Positions 38,903 to 46,346 of a stretch of 64,000 bases of DNA are shown piece by piece. The translations under genes and the position numbers were made by a program. Location of the stretch: positions 124,001-188,000 of the forward strand of contig CANNCA010000001.1 in assembly GCA_947503005.1 (NCBI GenBank). Reading direction: 5' to 3'. Position 1 is the first letter of the stretch. Each line of letters opens with the position of its first letter. The notes beneath the pieces were generated by a model, which was given only the letters and a program-made list of their open reading frames with translations, searched no databases and had not been told where the DNA came from. The stretch is from an uncultured Flavobacteriaceae bacterium (lineage in GTDB: Bacteria; Bacteroidota; Bacteroidia; Flavobacteriales; Flavobacteriaceae).

Positions 38903-39286
38903 TTAAATTTTAATCGGAACCTTATTCGTTAAATTAATATCGTCTAACATATCTTCGGTAAACTTGTAGTGACCTTTTGTGGTGATTATTCTAAAACTGT
39001 CGGAATTCATTCTGCTAATCGTATCTAGAAACAACCACTTCGTTTTCAGTAGTCTAGGTTTTGCCGACTTCACACTGATTTCAAAAAAGTATTTTCTACC
39101 GTTTTTGATTGCTACGATGTCAGGTGTGATTTTGTTGTCACTACCTTTTCGCAAATACGATTTGGGTGTTTCGTAGCCTTCAACATCAGCTTTGATATTT
39201 TCAAAACCCGTAGCCTCTAAATGGTCAATGGACTTTTCTAAAAGTTCCGTGTTTTCTTGTTTATCTGTTTTAGTCATAAAAAACAA
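38903..39286 (-). CDS. Conserved-looking small protein, possibly PD-(D/E)xK-like
   Basis: The 127-residue soluble protein has an N-terminal helical part and a middle segment ITPDIVAIKNGRKYFFEIS followed by VK. A Pro-Asp, a beta-turn and a Glu on the next strand, with a nearby Lys, resemble the core of PD-(D/E)xK nuclease-fold proteins, but the classical ExK spacing is not exact (E-I-S-V-K). I do not recognise a named family. Start could be Met1 or Met4 (39277). It converges with the acetyltransferase gene at a shared terminator. Confidence 0.6.
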   Translation of the reverse strand: MFFMTKTDKQENTELLEKSIDHLEATGFENIKADVEGYETPKSYLRKGSDNKITPDIVAIKNGRKYFFEISVKSAKPRLLKTKWLFLDTISRMNSDSFRIITTKGHYKFTEDMLDDINLTNKVPIKI

Positions 39287-39673
39287 GTTAACAAAAATTA
39301 GGAGAAAACCAAATATTTAGAGCTGATTAACAGGGGTTTATGATTTTGTGACAAGAATTTAACCATTGTGGTTCACGAGGTGTTGGAATCACAAAATAGC
39401 ATTAGAGTCTACCAATTGGCCTCGAATAGCATTACCAACCCTTTGGTTGGTTTTTTGTTTTAAAAAAATACGACGAGAATATGTAAATTACCTTCTAACA
39501 ATGGGTTTTATCGATGAAGTACACTTTTTTAATAATTTGAAAGGTTTATCAATATAAGGATAGACTAGAGAGTATGTGAAAACACTTATTTCTCTTTTTG
39601 AATTTTGCGCAAAATGGTAAACAAATACCAAAAAAGAAGTAATTTTCCTTTTGAATCACCACAATTTAGAACG
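39287..39673. other. 387-bp spacer with an orphan terminator
   Basis: No convincing protein gene is seen. The 10-bp direct repeat AATAGCATTA occurs at 39395-39404 and 39425-39434, and a strong plus-strand terminator follows at once. The nearest upstream plus-strand gene already has its own terminator, so a small RNA may be made from this spacer. A minus-strand reading has a D-arm-like AATTGGTAGA segment but does not fold into a full tRNA. Confidence 0.45.
39434..39456 (+). terminator. Orphan intrinsic terminator
   Basis: ACCAACC (39434-39440) pairs with GGTTGGT (39445-39451) around CTTT and is followed by a T-run to 39456. No annotated plus-strand gene ends nearby. Confidence 0.78.
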
Positions 39674-40864
39674 ATGAAATATATAAGTCAATTATGGAAA
39701 TGTGCCCTCGTAATTTTACTAATAGCTTCGTGTACGTTAGCTCCCAAAAATACGCGCTTTTTAGAGGAAGAGATACAAGAAATAAAAACAAGATTTGCTC
39801 CCGATAAGCGAGTGGCATTGTTTGATGTATCAGTTGTAAAGAAAGGGCCTTCTTTTATACTGATTGGCGAGAGCGATATGGCCGGTGCTATAACCGCACT
39901 AAAGGATAATCTTGCTTCAGAAAATATCACTTTTATTGATAGTATCCAATTATTACCCTCATCCGAATTGAAAGGCAAAACGCGAGCGGTAATCAATGTA
40001 TCAGTGGCAAATTTGCGTAGTGCACCGAAACATTCTGCAGAATTGGCTACTCAGGCAACACTGGGAACGCCTGTAAAAGTTTTGAAAAAGGCGGAAAGCT
40101 GGTACTACATCCAAACTCCTGATAAATACTTGTCCTGGGTAGATGAAGGAGGAATTACCTTAATGGACAATAAACACTTTGAACAATGGAAAGCTCAAGA
40201 CAAAATAATTTATACTAAAACCTATGGCCATTCTTATAGATCGGCCGATGAAAAAGATGTTGTTTCAGACTTGGTTGCCGGTGGCATATTGGAATTCGTA
40301 AAACTAGGAGAGGACCACTTTGTAGCAGCGTATCCTGATGGGAGAATCGCGTTTGTCAGATTCGATGAAGCCCAGAGTTACTTAGGTTGGATTCAAAACA
40401 TGAACCCAACCCAAAACGATTTAGTAGCTACTTCAAAAGAACTAATAGGAGTACCATATCTATGGGGAGGAACTTCTACAAAAGGAGTGGATTGTAGCGG
40501 TTTTACCAAAACTGTATTTTTTTTAAACGGAATGATCATCCCTAGAGACGCTTCACAGCAAGTACATACGGGAAAACCCATTGATTCCTTACCAAACTTT
40601 GATAATCTCCAAAAGGGTGATTTGCTTTTCTTTGGAACCAAGGCAACGGATTCTAACAAAGAAAAGGTGGTACACGTAGGCATGTGGATCGGCAACAACG
40701 AGTTTATCCATGCATCGAAAATGGTCCGTATCAGCAGCATGGATCCCAATGCCGATAACTATGATGACTTTAACAGAAACCGCTATTTGCGTACAAAGAG
40801 AATTTTAAAGGAAGAAGGCGATGCATTGATAAATTTGACCCAGACCCCACTTTTTAAAGATTAG
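39674..40864 (+). CDS. NlpC/P60 peptidoglycan endopeptidase, lipoprotein with SH3-like domain
   Basis: From the ATG at 39674 the 396-residue protein begins with a lipoprotein signal ending LIASC (Cys20). A start 23 codons upstream (39605) would bury this signal, so it is rejected. The middle (about 105-245) contains SH3b-type segments (VSVANLRSAPKHSAEL, 'LGTPVKVLKKAESWYYIQT'). The C-terminal NlpC/P60 domain has catalytic Cys274 in VDCSGF, His in VVHVGMWIG and a polar/His residue in FIHAS. Such enzymes cleave gamma-D-Glu-diamino-acid bonds in cell-wall peptides. It ends 73 bp from the convergent symporter gene. Confidence 0.92.
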   Translation: MKYISQLWKCALVILLIASCTLAPKNTRFLEEEIQEIKTRFAPDKRVALFDVSVVKKGPSFILIGESDMAGAITALKDNLASENITFIDSIQLLPSSELKGKTRAVINVSVANLRSAPKHSAELATQATLGTPVKVLKKAESWYYIQTPDKYLSWVDEGGITLMDNKHFEQWKAQDKIIYTKTYGHSYRSADEKDVVSDLVAGGILEFVKLGEDHFVAAYPDGRIAFVRFDEAQSYLGWIQNMNPTQNDLVATSKELIGVPYLWGGTSTKGVDCSGFTKTVFFLNGMIIPRDASQQVHTGKPIDSLPNFDNLQKGDLLFFGTKATDSNKEKVVHVGMWIGNNEFIHASKMVRISSMDPNADNYDDFNRNRYLRTKRILKEEGDALINLTQTPLFKD

Positions 40865-40937
40865 TTCTTTTGTGAAAAAACATATTGACCCAATAAAATT
40901 CTAATTAATGTGGTTTTCTTCTTGAGAGGTAGGGGAT

Positions 40938-42461
40938 TTAGCCACTTCCAAAAACTGCAACAAGATGGGCATCATCAGGCTTTCGCTTTCTGCTCATCAA
41001 GCTTACTATCACATAGGTCAATAGGGATAAAAGAAACGCCGGAATTATTTCATGGATGTCCCTCAAAACCTGGTATTCAAATCGAAATGCGAAACGCCAG
41101 ACGATATTTACCAGCATTCCTACCACCATAGATGCCATTGCACCTAAGTCGGTTCCCCATTTAAGATATAGTCCGCCGAAAATTGCAGGGAAGAAACTCG
41201 CTGCGAAAACTGCCCCCGCAAATGCAGTCAATTCAACGATACCGGCCATTGGATAAAGCGTCATCACGAAAACGATTCCACAGTAAATAGCCATAAACCA
41301 CTTCGTTCGAGGAATGATTTTAGACACTTGCATCGGCTTGGCTACATGCCAAATATCCTTTACAAAGGCAGTTCCTATAATAATGATGACCGAAGCCAAA
41401 GAAGACATTCCTGCAGCAAAAAGACCAGCAACGCAGATACCGCTTACGAATTTGTTATCGAACTTGTCAAGCATGAACCCAATTACTTCATCGGTATTAT
41501 TTATGAGGTATGCTGCCTCATCCGGGGTTGCCATGGCATGTACTAATGCACCTAGTCCCATTACGCAAACCAGGGATATTCCTAGAAAAATGGGTGTCCA
41601 GATCATGGCAAAACGCATGCTCTTTGCATTGTCGATGGAATAGAAACGAATCAAGTTCTTAGGCTCCGAAATTTGTTTCATCCCAATGGAAAGACCGATT
41701 CCCAAGATATAAAGAAATGAGACTAATTCTCCGAACGTTACGAGACCAGACTTAATAGGTACTCCAGATTTTGTTATGTGGTTTGTGTTGCTAATGGCCT
41801 CTATAAGGTTATCGCCGCCACCAACGAAAATAAACGGTATAGCCAGCATCAAAATAGCGACCCCGAACATGATAATACCCTGAATGGCATCCGTCCAAAG
41901 CACACTATACATACCGCCCCAAATCGTGTAAGCACAAGTAACTGCAATGATTGCAAAAGCCCCGTATTCATAGGGAATATCTAAAACCGAGGTTAATACA
42001 TGGGCGCAACCCTTGGCGATGCCGATCATATACCACAAGGTTGCAAAAAGAATAATAACTGCGGATAAAACCCGAATGCTTTTGGCCAAATTGCTTTTAT
42101 AACGTAAATGAAAATAATCAGGAATAGTAAACGATTTCAATCGTGCCGTTTGAAAGCGCATTCGTGGGCCTAACAATTGCCATGAAATGATACAGAAAAT
42201 TGTCCAAATCAAACCCATCCATGCCCATGAAAGTCCATACTGAAATGATTTACCGGCCTGACCAATATAGGTATTCGTACTTGCCGAAGTAGAGAAAAAT
42301 GCCAACGAAATCACCCATCCAGGGATTTCCCTTTTTGCCACATAATAGCCTTCAACGCCTTCAGAGGCCTTTTTCTTAAAATACCAACCGACATACAAAC
42401 AACCTACAACATATATGGCCGTAAGAATTAGGGTGACATAATGTTCGCTGAAATAATCCAT
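40938..42461 (-). CDS. Sodium:solute symporter (SSS family)
   Basis: The 507-residue protein has about 13 hydrophobic helices and typical SSS features: 'EGYYVAKREIPGWVISLAFFSTSASTNTYIG' near residues 37-67 (Na+-site Ser/Thr residues in helix 1) and a conserved FAGAVFAASFFPAIFGGLY segment in the second half. SSS transporters take up sugars, sialic acids, carboxylates, amino acids or vitamins with Na+; the substrate is unknown. It is the last gene of the minus-strand cluster, its start overlaps the stop of a 39-residue membrane peptide (TAATG), and an acyl-CoA synthetase gene precedes that. Uptake of a carboxylate or sugar produced by the cluster is a reasonable inference. Confidence 0.92.
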   Translation of the reverse strand: MDYFSEHYVTLILTAIYVVGCLYVGWYFKKKASEGVEGYYVAKREIPGWVISLAFFSTSASTNTYIGQAGKSFQYGLSWAWMGLIWTIFCIISWQLLGPRMRFQTARLKSFTIPDYFHLRYKSNLAKSIRVLSAVIILFATLWYMIGIAKGCAHVLTSVLDIPYEYGAFAIIAVTCAYTIWGGMYSVLWTDAIQGIIMFGVAILMLAIPFIFVGGGDNLIEAISNTNHITKSGVPIKSGLVTFGELVSFLYILGIGLSIGMKQISEPKNLIRFYSIDNAKSMRFAMIWTPIFLGISLVCVMGLGALVHAMATPDEAAYLINNTDEVIGFMLDKFDNKFVSGICVAGLFAAGMSSLASVIIIIGTAFVKDIWHVAKPMQVSKIIPRTKWFMAIYCGIVFVMTLYPMAGIVELTAFAGAVFAASFFPAIFGGLYLKWGTDLGAMASMVVGMLVNIVWRFAFRFEYQVLRDIHEIIPAFLLSLLTYVIVSLMSRKRKPDDAHLVAVFGSG

Positions 42462-42580
42462 TAATCTTTAGGATTATGGTCACTATCATCAACGGTAATA
42501 TCACGTTTTAAGACGAGTAGGGCATTGATAATAACCAAAAGAATGATGCCGATGTAAGGAAAAAGCGTTAGGAAGTCCAT
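42461..42580 (-). CDS. Small membrane peptide, probable symporter accessory protein
   Basis: A 39-codon reading frame starts with ATG at 42580-42578 and ends with a TAA that shares one base with the symporter start codon. The product begins MDFLTLFPYIGIILL, has one transmembrane helix (about residues 8-26), a basic LKR at the helix end and an acidic tail ending NPKD. It fills exactly the gap between the acyl-CoA synthetase stop (2 bp away) and the symporter start. This arrangement matches small single-helix accessory proteins encoded next to SSS transporters. Function is inferred from position and topology. Confidence 0.78.
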   Translation of the reverse strand: MDFLTLFPYIGIILLVIINALLVLKRDITVDDSDHNPKD

Positions 42581-42582
42581 AG

Positions 42583-44061
42583 TTAAAAATAATGTTTCAA
42601 TTCATTCTTTGTCACTTTTCCCAAAACATTACGAGGCAGCTCTTTTCGAAGGATATAATTTCTTGGGATTTTATAAACCGGCAATTGTTCTTTCAGCCAA
42701 TTCGAAATCTTTTCAAAATCGATTTCAGTTTTCTCGGAAACAATACAGGCCGAAACTACTTCGCCCCATTCTTCATCGGGTAGTCCGACAACCGCACAGT
42801 CATCTACAAAGTCATGTTTTCTGAGCGTATCTTCGATTTCCAATGCAGAGATTTTATAACCCCCTGATTTGATAATGTCCACGCTGTCACGCCCGAGTAT
42901 TTTATAAAGTCCGTCATTCAGCATACCAATATCACCCGTGACAAACCAACCGTCTCTAGTAAACGCTTTTTGTGTTGCTTCCGGTTTTTGCCAATATTCT
43001 TTAAAAACACTTGGCCCTTTTATTTGAAATTCACCAGGTTCGTTTTCCTTTACCGGATTATTGTCCTCATCTACCAAACGCATTTCAACTCCTGGTAACG
43101 GCAATCCAATATGGCCGGGTCTTCGTTCACCGCGATATGAGTTTGATAAACCCATGCCGATCTCTGTCATCCCGTAACGCTCTAAAAGGTTTTGCCCTGT
43201 GACTTCGCGCCACTTTTCTAATACAGGAACTGGCAATGCCGCAGAACCGGAAACCATCAAACGGAGTTTTGACGCTGCTGTCGAAAGCTTCTTCTGTTCC
43301 TCGGGTGAGGTATCATCCCAATACGAAATCAACTTATAGTAAATTGTTGGTACCGCCATAAAGAGGGTCAGCCTTCCTGATTTGATAATCTTCCAAACTT
43401 TGTCTGCCTCAAATCGGGGCAAAAATTCGCAACAAGCTCCACTCCATAAAGCGCAACTCATCACATTGATGATTCCATGTACATGATGTAACGGAAGGAT
43501 ATTGAGAATATAATCGTCTTTCTCCCATTTCCAGGCATTGACCAAGGTGGTAATTTGGGCTTCTATGTTTGCATGGGTAGTGACCACACCTTTCGGTTTG
43601 CTTGTTGTACCACTAGTATACAAAATCATGGCCCGTCTGGCGGAGGTAACTTCTGGCAGTTTTGAAGTGTTTTCTTGTAGTATGGAAACCAAAGAAACCA
43701 CCGAAATACCTAGTTCAGTTTCCAAAGGTTTTAGAAAATCAAAGTATTCATCATGGGCAATCACTATTTCTGCTTCAGTATCCTCTAAAACATACTGAAT
43801 CGAGGGCAAGGGATGTAAGGTGCAGAGCGGTACGGCGATCCCGCCTGCTGCCCAAATAGCCCACTGTACAGCTGTATACTCAAAAGAAGGCGGGATTAAA
43901 AACGGAATACGGGATTCATTGAGTTCGCTTTCTTCGCGTAATAAGTTAGCAGCTATTTTTTTAGCGGTGTGTAATAGCTGTTCATAAGAAAACGATTTTG
44001 CATTAGAAACTAAGGCTGTTCGGTCTTTGAATTTATTGGCTCGTTCTAAGAGTTGGATCAT
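42583..44061 (-). CDS. MatB/ACSF3-like acyl-CoA synthetase (ANL superfamily)
   Basis: The 492-residue enzyme has the ANL motifs in order: YTSGTTSKPKG (ATP loop, about 148-158), LLERYGMTEIGMGLSN (about 296-311), DGWFVTGDIG (Asp for ribose), SVDIIKSGGYKISALEIE (hinge) and the catalytic Lys in RNVLGKVTKNEL near the end. The GMTEIGMGLSN and GRDSVDIIKSGGYK contexts resemble malonyl-/methylmalonyl-CoA synthetases (bacterial MatB, human ACSF3) more than acetyl-CoA or long-chain enzymes. It should make the CoA thioester of a small acid, perhaps a dicarboxylate. It lies 3 bp downstream of the oxidoreductase gene and 2 bp upstream of the small peptide gene. Substrate is inferred, not known. Confidence 0.87.
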   Translation of the reverse strand: MIQLLERANKFKDRTALVSNAKSFSYEQLLHTAKKIAANLLREESELNESRIPFLIPPSFEYTAVQWAIWAAGGIAVPLCTLHPLPSIQYVLEDTEAEIVIAHDEYFDFLKPLETELGISVVSLVSILQENTSKLPEVTSARRAMILYTSGTTSKPKGVVTTHANIEAQITTLVNAWKWEKDDYILNILPLHHVHGIINVMSCALWSGACCEFLPRFEADKVWKIIKSGRLTLFMAVPTIYYKLISYWDDTSPEEQKKLSTAASKLRLMVSGSAALPVPVLEKWREVTGQNLLERYGMTEIGMGLSNSYRGERRPGHIGLPLPGVEMRLVDEDNNPVKENEPGEFQIKGPSVFKEYWQKPEATQKAFTRDGWFVTGDIGMLNDGLYKILGRDSVDIIKSGGYKISALEIEDTLRKHDFVDDCAVVGLPDEEWGEVVSACIVSEKTEIDFEKISNWLKEQLPVYKIPRNYILRKELPRNVLGKVTKNELKHYF

Positions 44062-44064
44062 AGG

Positions 44065-45126
44065 TTATAATTCGACGGTTTTACCAGTTCGAAAAGATTC
44101 ATCAGCAGCAAGTACAATACGAAGACTATTGACCGCATCACGCAAATGATCGCTCAAATCTAAGTTTTCCCTTATTGCCTTAAGAAAATATTCTTGTTCT
44201 AAAAGACAAAGACCATTGTGGTCGGGTTCATCTGAAGTGTCGATGAGCTCATCTGGTTTTAAGAACTTTCCTTTGGCATCAAGTGCGGCATGGTGTAGTT
44301 TTAAAGCTCCCGTTTTGGAATGATCATCCACACTATCCGAATCGCCTTTTGCTTCATCAACAATCGAAACACAACCTTTTGGACCAATCACATCCTTCAC
44401 AAAAAATGCGGTTTCGCTCATCATCGGTCCCCAGCCTGCTTCGTACCATCCAACCGAACCATCCTTGAAGCGGACTTGCAACTGCCCGTAATTGTACATT
44501 TTTGAATCAATTTCATCAGAAAGTCGAGCCCCAATGGCATTTACACTGATGGGCTCCGATTGCGTCATCAAACACATTATATCAACATAATGTACTCCAC
44601 AATCGACTATGGGCGACATGGAGCGCATCAATTGTTTATGAGTATACCAATTGTCACCAGAACTTTGTTGGTTGAGGTTCATGCGCATGACTAGTGGTTT
44701 TCCTAAATTACGGGCCACTTCCACAAATTTAGACCATGCGGGATGCACTCTGAGAATATAGCCGACCATCATTTTTCTTTTTCTTAAAGTTGCCAAATCG
44801 ACCAGGCTTTGCGCTTCTTCAACGGCCAATGCCAAAGGTTTTTCAACAAATACGTGGGCATTGGCATTCAAAGCCTTTCGGATATATTCCGCATGTGTAT
44901 CTGGGTAAGTATTAATGGAAACGGCATCAGGTTTTGTTTCGTTTAAAGCGGTTTCATAATTGTCAAAAACGGGGTAGCCACCCAGTTCTTGTGATAGTCT
45001 TTCTCGGCTATCGGACTTGCGACTGACGAGACCAATAATTTCAAAACCTTTCATTTGATGGTAAGCCCGCGCATGGGAACTTCCCATGTTTCCACAGCCG
45101 ATTACCAGGAGTTTTATTGGTTTCAT
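44065..45126 (-). CDS. Gfo/Idh/MocA-family NAD(P)-dependent oxidoreductase
   Basis: The 353-residue protein has an N-terminal Rossmann fold with GCGNMG at 10-15 and the family signature EKPLA beginning at residue 95. The C-terminal substrate domain contains the DCGVHYVDIM stretch, where the conserved D-x-x-x-H is expected. There is no Tat or Sec signal, so it is cytoplasmic. Members oxidise or reduce sugars, inositols and amino sugars, often at C3. It overlaps the preceding esterase gene by one base (TAATG). A DUF1080 3-keto-sugar hydrolase gene lies 12 kb away in the same island, which makes a 3-keto-sugar step worth testing. Confidence 0.9.
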   Translation of the reverse strand: MKPIKLLVIGCGNMGSSHARAYHQMKGFEIIGLVSRKSDSRERLSQELGGYPVFDNYETALNETKPDAVSINTYPDTHAEYIRKALNANAHVFVEKPLALAVEEAQSLVDLATLRKRKMMVGYILRVHPAWSKFVEVARNLGKPLVMRMNLNQQSSGDNWYTHKQLMRSMSPIVDCGVHYVDIMCLMTQSEPISVNAIGARLSDEIDSKMYNYGQLQVRFKDGSVGWYEAGWGPMMSETAFFVKDVIGPKGCVSIVDEAKGDSDSVDDHSKTGALKLHHAALDAKGKFLKPDELIDTSDEPDHNGLCLLEQEYFLKAIRENLDLSDHLRDAVNSLRIVLAADESFRTGKTVEL

Positions 45127-46340
45127 TAGTCATTTTTTTTATTGGAACCTTTTCGAAATAATCGATTTTGTATTTTTGAAAGAATAGCGTTGCGAAACTC
45201 TTTTTGCATGCTTCCCATATCAGATTCGAAATGATTTATTTCATAGGCCGCGGCAAATAGCTTGTACTGTACTCGCTCCGCCATTTTGTTCGTCTCAGGA
45301 TTGGATTTTTTGGCTAATTTATCCAGCCTTTCAAGTTCTTTATCCCACCATTTCAGGTTTACCCGCTCTGGATTATCAAACTCATTCATAAAACGGGAAA
45401 TCAGCTTTTCGCTAAAAAGGTCTTCACTTTCAAAGGCTATATTGCGTTGTTTCGACACATTGACATAACTTCTACTTTTTTTAAGCTTTGCTAGGCCGTT
45501 CTTTAGGGAATCTAAATTATAATAAATGCCATAAGTATTTAGTGTATGTTGATAGCGTTCTGCTGCCAACAGAGGCTTTTCTTGTGAAATAGCTGCTTTA
45601 ATAAGTATATAATTTTTGATATAGCCGCTTTTCAGGCGATCCGGGGTTAATTTTAAAGTTCCTTTTTTGTAGGCTTCAGTTTCAAGTGTTTCAAAAGCAA
45701 TAAAAAGTTGCTCATTGGGAGGCCAGATATGATTACCATCGAAAGTAAAAAGGGTGTTTCGAAATTTCAAGCGGTTCAGATAGGTGGAAGTGTCAAGCAT
45801 TTCTTGAAAATTCATATCACGATCCCCACAAATACCGACGTAGTAAAAATCTTGATTAGATGGTATATACTCAGGAACTGAAGGAAATCCGGCTCCACAG
45901 GCAATAACCCCTTTGAATAGCCCGGTTAAAACAGCTATTGATGTTGCTAGACGCGAACCGCCGGAAAATCCAGCCAGATAAATCCGATTTTCATCAATAC
46001 TGAAATTTGCAAAAACATGGTTCAAAAGACGCTCGGCAATGGCAAAATTGCGATTATGGGGCCCATTACGAGCGTTGTTGGAACACACCAAGATATAGTT
46101 GAAGGCTTCCGCCGCTTTTTTAAACACCTCTATTCCTCTTCTTCCGTTTCCAGAAGGGGAGAATATAAATAGAACTGGCGATAACTTTTTGGGGCTATAA
46201 GGTTTTGGTAGATAAAGCGCAAAAGTCTCATCTGAGTTATTGGCAATTGGAAGCGAATCTAAAATTACTCCGCTTTCAAATACCTGGGCATTCAATGAAT
46301 TCCAAAAACAAAAACAACCTATTAGAAATATATTCTTCAA
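45126..46340 (-). CDS. Secreted alpha/beta-hydrolase (esterase-like)
   Basis: The 404-residue protein has a signal peptide (about 1-18, ending LNAQ) and an alpha/beta-hydrolase domain. The nucleophile elbow GFSGGSR places Ser126, and a candidate catalytic His lies in FDGNHIWPP. The pattern is like polyhydroxybutyrate depolymerase/feruloyl-esterase-type secreted hydrolases. The C-terminal 180 residues are helical and charged, with no domain I recognise. It is predicted to act in the periplasm or at the surface. It sits 6 bp after the PQQ dehydrogenase gene and overlaps the next gene by one base. Substrate unknown. Confidence 0.82.
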   Translation of the reverse strand: MKNIFLIGCFCFWNSLNAQVFESGVILDSLPIANNSDETFALYLPKPYSPKKLSPVLFIFSPSGNGRRGIEVFKKAAEAFNYILVCSNNARNGPHNRNFAIAERLLNHVFANFSIDENRIYLAGFSGGSRLATSIAVLTGLFKGVIACGAGFPSVPEYIPSNQDFYYVGICGDRDMNFQEMLDTSTYLNRLKFRNTLFTFDGNHIWPPNEQLFIAFETLETEAYKKGTLKLTPDRLKSGYIKNYILIKAAISQEKPLLAAERYQHTLNTYGIYYNLDSLKNGLAKLKKSRSYVNVSKQRNIAFESEDLFSEKLISRFMNEFDNPERVNLKWWDKELERLDKLAKKSNPETNKMAERVQYKLFAAAYEINHFESDMGSMQKEFRNAILSKIQNRLFRKGSNKKND

Positions 46341-46346
46341 GTTTCC

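Noticed and set aside
39360-39440. tRNA-like sequence on the minus strand (AATTGGTAGA D-arm-like segment)
   Set aside because: No complementary acceptor stem and no proper T-arm could be folded; at best a decayed relic.
39366-39557. 63-codon plus-strand frame in the spacer
   Set aside because: It reads through the terminator hairpin, and its product shows no features of a real protein.
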